From Lineus longissimus (lineage: Eukaryota; Nemertea; Pilidiophora; Heteronemertea; Lineidae), in the NCBI RefSeq assembly GCF_910592395.1, contig NC_088315.1:4466501-4530500 (forward strand): a stretch of 64,000 bases of DNA, given 5' to 3'. Below are positions 11,301-23,000 of the stretch, one piece after another. The stretch's first letter is position 1, and each line of letters starts with the position of its first letter. The notes below the pieces were generated by a model. That model did not search any database. It saw only the letters and a program-made list of their open reading frames with translations, and was not told where the DNA came from. The translations under genes and the position numbers were made by a program.

Positions 11301-14090
11301 TCCCTACATTCGTGTCGTCTTCCGATGTTAATGTCTTAAACCTTATGTAACCTCATAACTGTATACGTATCCATCGCCAAGTTACTCTTTTATACACATC
11401 TTCGGATGGAGAGGGGTCCACAAGGTTGAAAGGCCAACCCAATTTGTTTTGTATTCGGGAACTTGTTATCTATTTTCCAGTTCTGGCCAGGACAAACCGT
11501 GAGTAGTGTTGGATAGGCCGGGTGACACAAGCTAATACAAAACAAAAACTAGCTGGCCATTATTAACAAGGTCAAAGGTCAAGGTCATACGGTCCTTGAA
11601 AAAGGGTGACCCGTGCATGAGCTTGGCCACCGCCTTTTTCGGAAGGTTGGGATGATTGAAAGTATGTTTGCATGGGCAATCCCGTGTGTATCTCCACCCC
11701 ACCCACTCGTCCGTAGAAGGTTTTACCCCCTAGAACTTCCCCAAATTGAAGGATATGTTCTGCTTTAAACTTGCATCTCATGCTGCCAATAAAGCAGATA
11801 TCTGGAACCCAACAATAATCACTAAAGGGAAGGGTGGGAAATTTGACTAAAAAACTGTTTGATTTCTTCTTGGAAACTATCTATACTCGCACTCTTACCA
11901 AAATCCGTTACACTGTAGATAGGCGTTTTTGTTTTTATTGAAATACTCATAATCGTACTTAACCTTTGTTTCAGTAACATAGATTTAACCCGCATTTTGC
12001 ACCGTGTCTTAGGTTTAGTCTTTAGATTCCTATAGAGGGCACTTTATAGTTCAATGACTAAAACACATGTGTTTGCGAACTCTGGTTGGAGTCGGTCGGC
12101 CTCGCCCCGGTCTTTTGGACATGGCAGGCTGGACATGACAAAAAAGGGTCCCCCTAGCTCCCGACATCTGATCGGTCTGTTATGTCACGTGCCTGTGACG
12201 TCTTTTTGTTACAAAGTAAACCACTCCTCACTGTCACGTGGTGTCATGTCGGTATGTAGGTTGTCTTACCGAAGGTCGCTGGGGCGAGGCTGTCAATTTG
12301 CCTCGAACCTCTGTTGCCTTCATTGTAGCTCCAGCCTCGCGGTGTTTGTTGAGAGGCCAATATACCTCCAGATTGGTATCAACTTCTCAACTTGTTAAGA
12401 TGTGCTCGATGGACATTATCACACGTCATTTCATTTCATCTCAATTTTAACAGGCCTGGCATGGATAATCCGTAAGAATTTTACGTAATGTATGATTACG
12501 ATAACCATATATCTAACAAAACCAACCATATGATTTACGAGTGCCTTCACTATGACCATACCAAGTTCTCTTTCTTCGCTGATTAAGTTCAAGTTTACGC
12601 GGAATACATCCATGCAGTTTAAAGCGTATCGTTTTTGAAGGCATTTCATATTCCATATAATATGAAATTTTTTCCAGATGGGACACCCAGAAGCCCCCAA
12701 AATAATTATCAGGTTCCCACACCAAGAGCCTGTGGGTCAATATCTCGCTTTTGTCCACCAGACAAACTTTCCTGAGCTTGCGGCCCCGTCCTTTTCCATG
12801 GCTAATAGGTTAGATTGGGGTAATTGTAGCCCCGGTTTAATTGTAGCCCTTGCCTATGATATTGATTGATATCCTCATGCATCAAACAATGCAGGGGCTA
12901 CAAATAAACCGGGGCTACAAATATTCCATTCTACCTTACATGTAGGAGATCCCAGTTTGACTCTTTTAGTTATAGTCTCTCACAATACCAAGTACCCGTA
13001 GTACCGGCAGTTCCTGCTACGGTCTCAACTTGCCCCCGACCATCACTATCCAACCACATGGTAGTCCGAAACATATCTATTTGGTTGTCTGCATGAGCAA
13101 TACCGAGTATTGATTAACAACTATTTCAAAAGAGATGAAAACATTTGTGGTAAATAGTAAGACGACCTCATCGATAAAGTCAGCACGGACCTTTACCACT
13201 TGTATACGTAGAAGTCCGTGATATAAGTAAACATAAGTGATCGATGCAGGCAAATATCATTCAGCAAGTCGGAATATACTCCGAAATCCTCCACATTGAT
13301 CGCTGACCACCCGGTTGTTCAAAGGAAGTTACTCTCTTACTTGGTGGTTCAAGTCTAATGTGCTTATCTGAGGGAAACGCCAAGTTAAAGTCATAGCTAA
13401 GTTAGTGAGAAGACCTGTTCTGAGCAACCAAGCCCTGATCTATGCTAATCTATGCCAATTAGGAGACGATAAGTGAGTCCGACCCTTGTCATGTTCTCAT
13501 CATCTGACGCCACTCTTCAACTTTTTCAGAGACCCAATGGGCGAGAAATACTCTGGAATTCCAGTAAGTCAAAAAATGCTTTGCAATTTTTCAAACCACT
13601 CACGATGGGAATGCGGCCAGCACTAGGTTTTGGAGCCATGACCACCGACTAACGGGTACGCCCCTGGTGGCCGGTGTTTGAATCGAGCTATCGCCTGATG
13701 AGCAACCATCGCCAGTGCTTCGCGGAAACTGATAAAACTCCAATTGGCGTTAACTGGCGTTGACTTAACTTGGTCTAAGGGCTTAACTGAAGGAGATGAC
13801 GCTATATTAAGTTAACGCCAACGTTGGTGACAAAAGTTGTTTTGAACAAGCAGGCCCTGGACTGTAAAAAATATCGTAAAGGCTCTTTTGATCAACAGAT
13901 TTTTTCCTCTTCGCAGCCAAAGATCCAATTGTGCAGCAAGTATGAACGCCATAAGGATAGGAGGAACTACGTGGAGAGAAAAGATGTTTTTAGTGGGCCT
14001 ATTTACGCAGAGGAGACACCCAGAATACTACCGGGCGAAGGAGGCGCGAAACCAGAAGGCGCAGGAGATGATGAAGAGGCCGAGGATTAG
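168..14090 (+). CDS. TnT: Troponin T (5' end outside window), 13 visible coding exons
   Basis: Troponin T anchors the troponin complex to tropomyosin and passes the calcium signal to the thin filament of striated muscle. Exons: 168-212, 2277-2309, 6060-6114, 6364-6480, 6972-7058, 7435-7578, 9280-9498, 10016-10056, 10353-10382, 11481-11498, 12454-12471, 13530-13563 and 13917-14090 (TAG at 14088). All junctions keep phase. The product starts with a Glu/Pro/Lys-rich tail (EEERQPTPPPPPKK), then a long charged helix rich in Lys, Arg and Glu. The family core follows: KEQLEAEKKAILAQR, LKDKAKELHTVLFRLLSDNYDL and FKQRQYE, as in troponin T of other animals. The last exon holds PPKIQLCSKYERHKDRR, typical of protostome troponin T, and a short acidic end (GDDEEAED) much shorter than the poly-Glu tail of insects. 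The start codon and earliest exons lie before the window. The 18-base exons may be alternatively spliced. Family assignment is firm; the exon set used in any one transcript is inferred. Confidence 0.92.
2589..3543. mobile_element. Non-autonomous TIR transposon (MITE-like), about 937 bp, in a troponin T intron
   Basis: The ends are inverted copies of each other over roughly 65 bases: GCGAAATTTTTTTCTGCAGG from 2598 rightwards, and the same sequence on the opposite strand ending at 3534. The copies run on through a shared segment ending GACAGCCAATCA. The element is flanked by a direct repeat ACACCGGTC at 2589-2597 and 3535-3543, which reads as a 9-bp target-site duplication. No transposase is encoded. 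Nine-base duplications with long terminal repeats are known for Mutator-like and Merlin elements; the superfamily is my inference. Confidence 0.85.
2923..3085. repeat. Tandem duplication of about 80 bp inside the transposon
   Basis: Two nearly identical copies of about 80 bases lie head to tail. Each begins near TTTGTGAAATTTTAAGGGGC and ends ATCCGATGTCT. They differ mainly by a two-base TG deletion in the second copy. The near identity suggests a recent duplication within the element. Confidence 0.85.
5286..5307. repeat. Poly-G tract in a troponin T intron
   Basis: A run of 15 G follows a GGGGGGC stretch. It could form a G-quadruplex on the + strand or in the transcript, and its length is likely unstable. 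Another run of 12 G lies at 7084-7095. Confidence 0.9.
6590..6925. repeat. Degenerate tandem repeat of about 20-25 bp in a troponin T intron
   Basis: Blocks resembling GGCGAAATGGCCAATACTTGT recur about a dozen times with many substitutions and small indels between exons 6364-6480 and 6972-7058. It looks like an old minisatellite. It is open in one frame over part of its length but has no sign of coding. Confidence 0.7.
7346..7405. repeat. Three-copy 20-bp tandem repeat upstream of a troponin T exon
   Basis: Three consecutive units contain TTCCTGTCAAG at a spacing of 20 bases, ending about 30 bases before the acceptor of the 7435 exon. Position and pyrimidine content could affect splicing, but nothing shows this directly. 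Confidence 0.75.
9562..9708. repeat. Imperfect direct duplication in a troponin T intron
   Basis: Two diverged copies share GAGAAGGTTCT.CGTTCTT.GGTTTT.GATGG and CAACgCCTTGAGAA, about 76 bases apart. The second copy has an internal extra stretch that repeats GGTTTTCGATTG. No function is visible. Confidence 0.65.
12807..12937. mobile_element. Short palindromic (hairpin) element, probably a tiny MITE
   Basis: Two arms of about 45 bases are inverted copies: AGGTTAGATTGGGG…TTGTAGCCCCGGTTTAATTG on the left, and on the right the complement with TTGTAGCCCCGGTTTATTTG…AATGG…CTACCTT. The loop is about 40 bases. It sits in the intron between the second 18-base troponin T microexon and the 13530 exon. 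No clear target duplication was found. Confidence 0.7.
13744..13821. repeat. Inverted repeat in the last troponin T intron
   Basis: TTGGCGTTAAC at 13744-13754 is matched exactly by its complement GTTAACGCCAA at 13811-13821. The sequence between also contains partial copies (GGCGTTGACTTAAC). It may be a remnant of a palindromic element. Confidence 0.6.
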
Positions 14091-15413
14091 ACGACTGGAA
14101 CTGTAAGTTTTATATAGACATCATTCCAATGATGGTAAAGCCAACTCGGGGAAGTAAGTCAAGTTCACGAGTTGAGCTTCTTGCGGCGAAATGAGGCCCC
14201 AGTATACAAAATGATTGAGACGCAGACCTTTTAAGCAAACAAAAACGGCCTCGTACTATTTACAGGCAAAGGATGCACATCTAGGATACTTTGTACATTT
14301 AGCTGCCAATTCTCATTGAAAGAATATGGAGTACTAAAGTAGTCCGGGTCAAAAGATGCTCTCGGTGATATACTAGTATCTTTTGTGACATTTAACTTTA
14401 CTTTATATTCATTTTCTTTGTTTCAGGCCCAGGTCTTTTAGCTTTTACAAAACTTGCGAAAATCGATGTAGATGTCTGTAAATATTAACTGTTTCTCTGG
14501 ACAATTCTGAAAACCTATTCGTTTGACCGATGTTTAGTGATCTGGTCTCTTCCTATCACCGCGTGGAGGCGCTATTCGAGCAGACGATATCAAGCAATCA
14601 ACAACAATCCTCCTCAGACTTTTCACGATCCGTCTGTATATCTGCCTAGCTAGTGGTGATAGGGCGGGCCTGATGGATTTCGCCAAGCGAGAATCCAAAT
14701 CTTTTGGGTGACCATGGCAACGATCAAGGTCATGACGATACATGACCTTGACATTATGAAGGTCACGACACCAAGACTTCCCGAGGAACAATCAGTCAGT
14801 TATTCAAACTTGGACTCGAACTCGGATCTGAGGAAAGCAAAATATGTTGCAGTTACACTGGTCTATCACGATCATGTACTTTCTCCACCACGTCCTGTGC
14901 AATGCTGTATAATTTATTAATTTATTCTATTTAATTTGAAACTAGTCTATTAACGTTAAGGGTCTTTTCCCAACAGCACTTTGAAGCAGGCTGAGATGGC
15001 TGTGGTAGATTGTTCCACGACAAGGCAGGAACTGTTGTTCGGTCATGTAATAACAGAAACATTGCAGTTCTTGTTACCGGAAAATAACGAATAATTTATT
15101 CACTATTAAAACATATCTACAACAATATTTTCTTTGAGTCATTTTACTGATATCACATTAAAGCTCTGATATGGACATATACAGTGTAAAAATGTACTCG
15201 TCAGGCGACTCTGGTATAGGCGGACTTACAAGATGGACTTTTCACCTGGCGGTCGTTTCGGCCGGTTTCAGAAGGAGTGGGAGTGGAGACAATACCAGGC
15301 TTGACACCTAGGAAGTATCGGCACGAGTGCGTTCTTCGTGCCAGTATGATGTACAAGAGGTCATTAAGGTATACAAGTTGGTTGAACGAAGCCAACCCGT
15401 GCACACCAGAAAA
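14091..15413. other. Tail-to-tail intergenic region with both 3' UTRs
   Basis: A strong donor (ACT|GTAAGT at 14103) lies 12 bases after the troponin T stop, and a good acceptor (TTTGTTTCAG) ends at 14426. A 3'-UTR intron is therefore likely. On the opposite strand an AATAAA lies at 15095-15100, about 310 bases past the stop of the downstream - strand gene. No other coding sequence is seen. Confidence 0.6.
15095..15100 (-). promoter_or_regulatory. Poly(A) signal of the coiled-coil gene
   Basis: AATAAA on the - strand (TTTATT on +), about 310 bases after the stop codon at 15414. Position is plausible for the 3' end, but no transcript supports it. Confidence 0.5.
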
Positions 15414-18400
15414 CTACAGCATCCACAAAGCGCCACGATCACGAATCATCTCCTCGACGCTTTTCGTCAACTCCTCCACATTTTCTTCCTTGATGTGCCC
15501 AGTATTCTTCATGTAATCTTTCATTGTTTGCACAGACAGGCACTCAAATACGCTAAGACCATCTCCCTCGTCCTGCTCAAGTTTTTCGACGGACATCCCA
15601 CGATGGCCTGGAAAGAACATCGGTTAAACGTGAAAAAAATGCAAGCCCTCGGAAAAGATTTTCTATAAGGCTAATAGTAGGGGAAGAGTAACAAGTCAGA
15701 TATCCCAGGGGGACTCATTTGTTCCATGTTTATGTCACACCATCCCGTGCTGATTAGAGTATATCGAATCGTAGTTGTTATGGACTGGGAATCCCTGATA
15801 GTCTCTCTGTTTCGATCTGTCTTGAATAACGACCTGAGAAACATTGCCGATCGAAACGTTGTGAGAAAAAAACTACCCGGGCGGAGACTCAATCCATATC
15901 CTACATGATGTACATGTATAGCACGAAGGACCTTACCTCCTACACCGAATGTGTCAAGGACAGCCATCTCTGGTTCATCCGTGGTTCTGGTAGGGTAGGC
16001 TGCCCGGTCACATGTCAGCGCTTGATATAGATCACTTTTCTTTACATTACGTTTGTATAATTCTGGCGTCTAAAATACAAAGTAAAAGGTTGTGTACCGG
16101 TACCCTCCAATACCAAATTGTCTCTAAAAGAAGTAACATTACGCCAGCAAATAGTGTACGTCAAATTAGTCTGGTGCGTTTATGATTTACCCATGTTGCT
16201 TGGTAGTTGCACGGACCGTGGTCGTCATAATTGTGCTCACCTTGTTAATTTTGATTTTCCCCTGATGAATGTCAAGTGCTGTTCTCGCAGCGTCCAGCTC
16301 TTCCGCCATCTCATACGTTACTTTCATCTGATAGCTGAGCTGAAGCTGCAACTCGCTGATCTGAAATTAGAGATTATGAATATTTAAGATCAAATCCTAA
16401 TTCGGTATTTGATTGCAGAGGAACGCGCTGGCTCTGCCCTCTCGGGGAGACGTCAGTGTTTAGTGTTAATCTAGAACGCCACAGCCTGTAACAGAGCCCG
16501 GTCACGGTGGAGCAAAATAAGTTTGTAACTAACTTGGCGGCAAACTTGAAAGAGATAACAATATAACTCCAACTCCATACTATTTAGCGTGCTCATTTCT
16601 TATTACCGCTGTGAAAAAGATATCATGATTTGAAGATTGGCGTTACCGGTACCTTATTTCTCTGTTCAAAGCACAGCGCCAACGCCTTGTCCTGACTCTG
16701 CTTCGCTCGAATCAACGACGTATGCGTCCTGCGGCTGAGAGACCTACCTGAATACGAAGCATAAGGTTAGATAAAGAAAAAAGGAACCTGCCGGGGAGAT
16801 GGTTCGAAGTCGAACGGCGACGAAGGCAAAAGCGGTTACAAAAAGTGTTACTAACCGCTAGCAAGTTTATCCGATGAGACATGTGTCGCAAATGCTCGCA
16901 GTGTGTTAATTTCTTTTTGGTATCTTAGTCCTAATTTGTTCCAGTTTTCTTCCTTTTCTTCTAGATATGCCAACAGGTCATCCCTTTCCTCTGCCACCCT
17001 TTTCAGTTTCTTTAACTGTTCTTGGACTAGTGCTTCCAAATATATGGTTTTCGACAGCTCGAGCTCCTCCAGAGCTGTAAGAAAGAGAACGCATGATGAA
17101 AAAGCTACGCCGCGTCTAATATAATCAATGAATATACAGGTGCTATTTTGGCTCTAAATATCGAAATACTGTAGAATCAATTATTTTATGCTCAACAGCA
17201 TGAACACAAATCGTAAAAATAGAAAAATAGCATACCGCGGTCGTTTCTTGGTTCCGTTGGATCTACGATCTGTATCACCGTCTGCGAAGACTGTTCATTG
17301 GTATGCGTCTCCTCCGTTAATGGAGAACTGCGCCCAAGGTTGGTCTGTACGCCCTGCTCGTGGGTTGGAACAGTCTGCATGGAGCGGTTACCGCTGATGT
17401 CAAAGGAATCTTCGCCGGTTTGGCTACTTGGCGCTGCCGTCTGTACAGACTTTTCAGTGGTTGCCCTTACTTTCATTGACGGTCCGCCGTGCGCATGATG
17501 CGATTGCTTGTCAGTAATACATGCATCTTTCCTTGATGACATCGAGTCTTTTCCTACCGAATCATCCGTCAAGGTATCATCATCATTATCATCGGTTTGA
17601 TTGCATTTCCGAACCCAGTCCTCTGTTGTATTTTCAGCTACCTCCTTTGAGTCCTGTCCAACCGGTTTCCCCCAGTCTCCGAACGCTGTTTCCAGTTCTC
17701 GCTGTGTCACTGTTACGTCTGTCAAATCCTTAAATTCCATCGTATGCCCAAGTCCAGTTGAGCCTCGTCTGTCAGGCCTGGCATCATGGACCACACCGCC
17801 AGCATGCTCAGTTGATGCGGATGCGTCATTTATACCCACTTGGTCAGAAACACTTTCATCATCCACAAAACCCAACTCCTTAAATCTTTTGTCCATCTCG
17901 TCACTGGCATCTGATTGTCGCGCAACCTCGCAGTCCGTTCTTGTGACTCTCTCAACGGTGTTATTCACCCCGAGTTTTCTATAGAACTCATTCGCAGCCA
18001 CAGGACCGACGTGACTCTCAAGGTCACCTTTGCGGAACCCCTCCTCGTAGCCGATCAAGAAGTACGTATTAAGAACACTTTCGAGTTCGTGCATTTGCAT
18101 GGCTTGCTTGATTATCTTCAGGGGCACGGGGACGATGGGGAGGGAATACCCAATCTGGTGGAGAAATTCGTACGCCTCTGCAAAAAAGATTGTATCATTG
18201 TACGACAGGCATCAAAAAGCTACTTGCCAGATTGGTCACAACACCATATGGACGAGATCACAGGGTCTTTATGGCATGCACCCCGGCATGTGCGCAGTGA
18301 CAGAGGGAGCTAGATCTAAACAACCCCGACATCCTCTCTGAAATGATGGTAAGCAGACGTAACGTTTACCTTCATCTGATTTTGTCATTGCCATCTCTTC

Positions 18401-19039
18401 GTCTTCACGACTCGCTGTTGGAGAGCGATTAGAAAATGGTGACGTCATAACTTCATCGTCATCACTGGAGCTCTCGTTACTGACTAATGGGCGTGCTGGC
18501 TTTATTCCTCGCGGGGTGATTTTAGGTCTTTCTCGTGGTATTTCGGGGTTCGAGTGCTTTCTGTCTGAACTCTGATCCTCGAGGTTTGCTAATCTTCCTT
18601 CCTCTAATAGATTCAGGGAAGCAGCTTCCCTGATTAACGGTTTGACGACTGACTGGTATAACCTTATATCAGCTGAATTCGCGCTCGCACACCGAGGGTA
18701 GTTCAGTTTGTCTGCTGTATTTCCAAATGCATTATATCCATGGGCTCCTTCGACCGCTCCTCCAGATCCCCGTGCGGCTGAGCGAGGGCGCCATTGGGGT
18801 TGATCACCGTATGCCGGGCATTCATCATCCTCGGAGTCAAGGATGTCGTCTAAGGGGCTTTTCAAACTCTCAAGCCGCCTGATCAGGTCGTCTTCCACTT
18901 GGAGCTCTCCGCGCCGGATGGCTTCTTCCGCCTGGACATGGAGGAGATCTGCCTCATCTGCTGGGATGTCACCAGGGGTGACCATGCAGTAACTTTCTTG
19001 AGAACAGCCTTCGCCGACACCACTTTCATCCGAAGACAT
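15414..19039 (-). CDS. Unrecognised 790-residue coiled-coil protein, complete, 7 exons
   Basis: Exons in coding order: 19039-18370, 18177-17236, 17074-16856, 16747-16653, 16360-16241, 16069-15937 and 15607-15414. Phases agree at every junction and the sum is 791 codons with stop. I do not recognise the family. Residues 1-223 are acidic and Ser-rich (start MSSDESGVGEG; EIPRERPKITPRG later). A well-ordered block at about 224-293 (EAYEFLHQIGYSLPIVPVP … IGYEEGFRKGDLESHVGP … FYRKLG) looks like a conserved domain. Residues about 300-530 are low-complexity and Ser/Thr/Asp-rich. A coiled coil spans about 540-680 (LEALVQEQLKKLKRVAEERD, LEEKEENWNKLGLRYQKE). The end is compact and hydrophilic, finishing MIRDRGALWML. 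No signal peptide or membrane segment is seen. A cytoskeletal or scaffold role is only a guess. It is divergent from AATF. Confidence 0.87.
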
Positions 19040-20048
19040 TTTTTAAAGGTTCAAATCTATCTGCAGCTAAATGAGAATTATGTTATGACGGTGTCGGATA
19101 AGGTGCACACTGTAGAACGACTCAAAAAGCACAATACCACTCTCCATTGGTTCCTGTCGCGTCGATGTAGCCTATGTCCCGGTCTGCCAGCGAGTGGTGA
19201 ATTTTTAATTCAAAATGATTTGGTGTTGTGCTGTGATATGATGAGAAGAAGTGACTTACGGGCACAACCCAAAGTAATTCAATGAGAAATATAAAATGAA
19301 CAGCCTCGCTATTCGCAAATGAATGCTCTTCGCAAACATAAGGGCAGAAAGTGTATAATGCCCTCGTTGTGTCCTCTGCCTTTCATCTCCGTCCCTTTGG
19401 AATGTCGCAAAGCAACAGTCTGAGACACAACAGAGTGTTTGTCGGAGAAGTGACGTTATGCACACCTGTCGAGGGACATGTCGTCATGACGTAATCACCC
19501 AATATCGGGCGGCTGTGTCTGATTTTACAGTAGGCCTACCAGATTATATAGCAAAAACAACTAGGTTAAGAAGTTTTAGTGTAAAAACTCATTTTGCTCA
19601 CCGAAGAATGCCTCATTGTTAGATGAGAAAGTCTTATTGTTAGAGGAGACACTTTTTTTCCGGGGGGGACATTTTTTACTTTTACACCGGTCTCGGAGTC
19701 ACCATCTGACCATGTCGATTCATCAACGGTGTGCGTCAATACTGAAGTCTAGCGTTTAGCCTGGTTTTCTGTAAGGCGGTAAAAGTTACCCGCGACGCTT
19801 CAAAACTTTCAAATCTCCCGCCCAATCTCTTGAGCGGCGGGCCAAATGTCCAAATTGTCACATGGTCCAACTGCGGCAGAGACAGTAGGTCGAGTGAGGT
19901 TTGCTGCGGTAATCACAATTGGCGATGCTTGGAGAATGTCTCCCGCCCGCAGCGACGGGTGCTTCGGCAATGTTCGGCAAATTCCGTAAGAAATGTGGTG
20001 GATAGCGCAATCGCAACATAGTCAAAATCGCGAACTATAATTTTCAGC
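19040..20048. promoter_or_regulatory. Divergent (head-to-head) promoter region
   Basis: About 1 kb separates the start codons of the - strand coiled-coil gene and AATF. It has CG-containing, GC-rich segments near 19780-19990, close to AATF, and no coding exon. No TATA box stands out. A shared bidirectional promoter is possible; this is inference from layout. Confidence 0.5.
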
Positions 20049-23000
20049 ATGACCACGCTCGCTGAACAAATTGCTCAACTTTCCAACCCAACTCCCGTTT
20101 TTGAAGACCCCGAAGATGCAGATGATCAAGGTAATCACAGTCAACAATATTTTATCATACTAGTCGGTTTGAATGCAATAATTTTGCTTAATACGCTTGA
20201 GGAGAAACAGACATTTGTCATGTCCGGATTTAGAAATGGCCAGAAATGTACACACATAGTGATCTATTTTCAGACATTCATTGCCTATACTCAATAATAT
20301 ACTTCTTGATCGTCAGAAGGACAATTTGGAATCGGACACATCTATGCTGAGCGTGATACTCATGATAATCCCAGGCAGGGCCCTTGCTGGCCTAGCTAAT
20401 CTGACTGTGTCTCCCGATTCTGTTTTTACCCTGAGCTCGTGCAGCAGTGCCAGTGAGCACCGCACCTAGCCATGATGATGGCTAGTACTAGCCCTGCAAG
20501 CTGCTGATGCTCAGCTGGCATACTCAGTTCCATTGATCTTGATGTCATGACTAACAACGTATCCATATGGCGCGCGGCTGCTGAGGCAAGCGGGCCTGGT
20601 ACATACAGTTTTTTCTCGGACTCTGGCTGCTTTGCTTCTTGCTGACAACACTCAACAGATTATAATCAACTATTTTCTCAGGAGCTAAACTGGTGGAGAG
20701 GTTCGAGGATGAAGAAGCAGAGTTAGGAGAAGATGTCACTGTAAGCAAGTTACGTCGTCAGACTTCAGGACTACTAGCAGAATCGGACAGACGGTATGCT
20801 GGGAAGAAAGTGTCCAGAATTAAGGTTGTCGATACCCTTAGGAAAATGGATGGTAAGTAGTGTGGTCTGTCCCGAAGTACAGTGCGTGTATGGCCATCGC
20901 TGTCCAAGTCTTAGTGTCTGTCAATCCTCTGAGGTAACCAAACGATGTGGTATTGATGTGGCGAGCTTGAATCGAAGTGGTACATAGGCCTTCAGCCCAG
21001 ACTGATGATTTCATCGACCTGCATTGACGCAGGACAATTTTTAATTGCTCATGTATTTGTATCAAGGTGATAGTCAAGAAGATGAGGAGAGGATTGCATC
21101 TGATGCTGACTTGGATGCTGATGATGGTGATGACGATGACGATGATGAAAGTGATGATGATGATAGTGATGATTCCACTGGAGACAACCAGGTGTCTGAT
21201 GAGGAGGAGGAGATAGACCTTGGTGAATTCAAAGCACAACTGAAAATCAAGGGCACTCAACATTTTAGGTACAATGAACAGATGTTGAAAACATTGTTTT
21301 GAACTTATGAAGAATTGGTAAAATTGTGTATCTTGAGTTTTTTTCCTCATAGATGACATTTATAGTCTGATGTCTGTCCCGTACTCACATGATGTGTTAG
21401 TGCGATTGGCACAACCTATTGTAATCACAACTACCTTAGGGACCCAGTATATGTTGTCTCAAAAGTGCATCAGGATCTTATGCCATGTGTGGTTTGTGTG
21501 TTCCCTTGATCGGATGTCTCCTCACGACCCTTAGTTCGTAGTTGTGTTTTAAAGCTGACCTTGCCTAGTCTTTGAATCTGCACCTTTGAGTCTTTTGTCT
21601 GTTTCAGTTTTAAAGACGATGGCGACTTTGGAAAATATGCAGATGATGATCTGGTGGATGAAGGGAGTGATGATGATGCCAACGATAGTGATGATGATGA
21701 CTATGATAGCGATGATGATGAAAGTGCTCAGAGTGAAGGTGAAGAAGAGACTGCTGAAGAAGAAGGAGTGGAACAGTTCTCAAAAGCAAAGGTGGATGAG
21801 GAAATTCAGAAGGGCCAGGCAGCTCGAGGACAGCTAGGTGAGATGGGACAAGATGTGTGGTTTTGTGTGCTGGATATCACTTGCTATAAGTCTTCGTCTT
21901 TTTCACATTTGCTGAGACAGGTTCTGTAAGTTGGCAGTTTCAGCTGAGTTGCAGATGAAATTTCCTCCTGGTCAAATATTACTGTTACTCTCTCCATATA
22001 CAACACTAAACTGTTATCAGTATGTCCTTCTCAGTACTTACTGTTATAGCTTTAATTCTCTCTCTTTAAAGGTCTATGGGATGGTCTCCTCGAATCCCGA
22101 ATCAAGATACAGAAAGCCCTCATCCAAGTCAACAAATTACCACAGCATACAACATGGAAGGCGTTCTCACAGAAAGGTGGACAGGACTTCAAACAAGCTG
22201 CTAATGAGAGTCAGACTGCGCTCAAAACCCTCCTTGATCAGTTGGTGAATCTGCAGACGGCCTTACTCCTACAGAATCCTGAGACGAGGCATATTGTGGA
22301 AGGACACGGCAAGCCCCAAAAGAAGTGAGTACTGAAGATTGGGTCAAAGAGAACTTCATGTAGTTCTGTCCGAAACATACTGGTAACAGTGTTGGCACGA
22401 GCCTGGATGCCTTTTCTCAGGCGATGTATACTGTAGAATATTGGCAACAAGCATCTTTTATGATGAAAAGTTTAGTAAATTGTTGACTTTTCATGGCTTT
22501 GTGTGAAGACAACCACTGGGTAACAACTCAAGTATAATCAGTCACCAGGGAACATAATTGCCACCTAGTAATTTTGAATCTTCCAATTGCAAGACTACCA
22601 GGAAAATAGAAATGTTGAACAAGCCATTGAAATGAAATGATCTTTTCTCCAGTGATGCTGATGATGAGGAGATACCGAGTGACTCGGAGATTGAATCTGA
22701 TGATGAGGAAAAAAAGCCAGCAGTGCAGGCAAGGAAGAGGAAGATACCATTAGATGAATATCCTGAGTTCTTAGCCAAACGCCACAAAGATTTCCAAAGT
22801 TACAGGTGTGTAAAACTGAATCTGAGAAATCATCCTGGTATACATGAAGAGTTAGTAAATGTATTTTGTGTAATAAAGAGATATTTGGTTATAACATTGC
22901 ATAATTGCCTCTCTATAAAATGTATTCTCCACATTTGTACATTTAGGAACCAAACAATCCAGAAATGGAATGAGAAGACACAGCTTGCCTCGGGGAAGAT

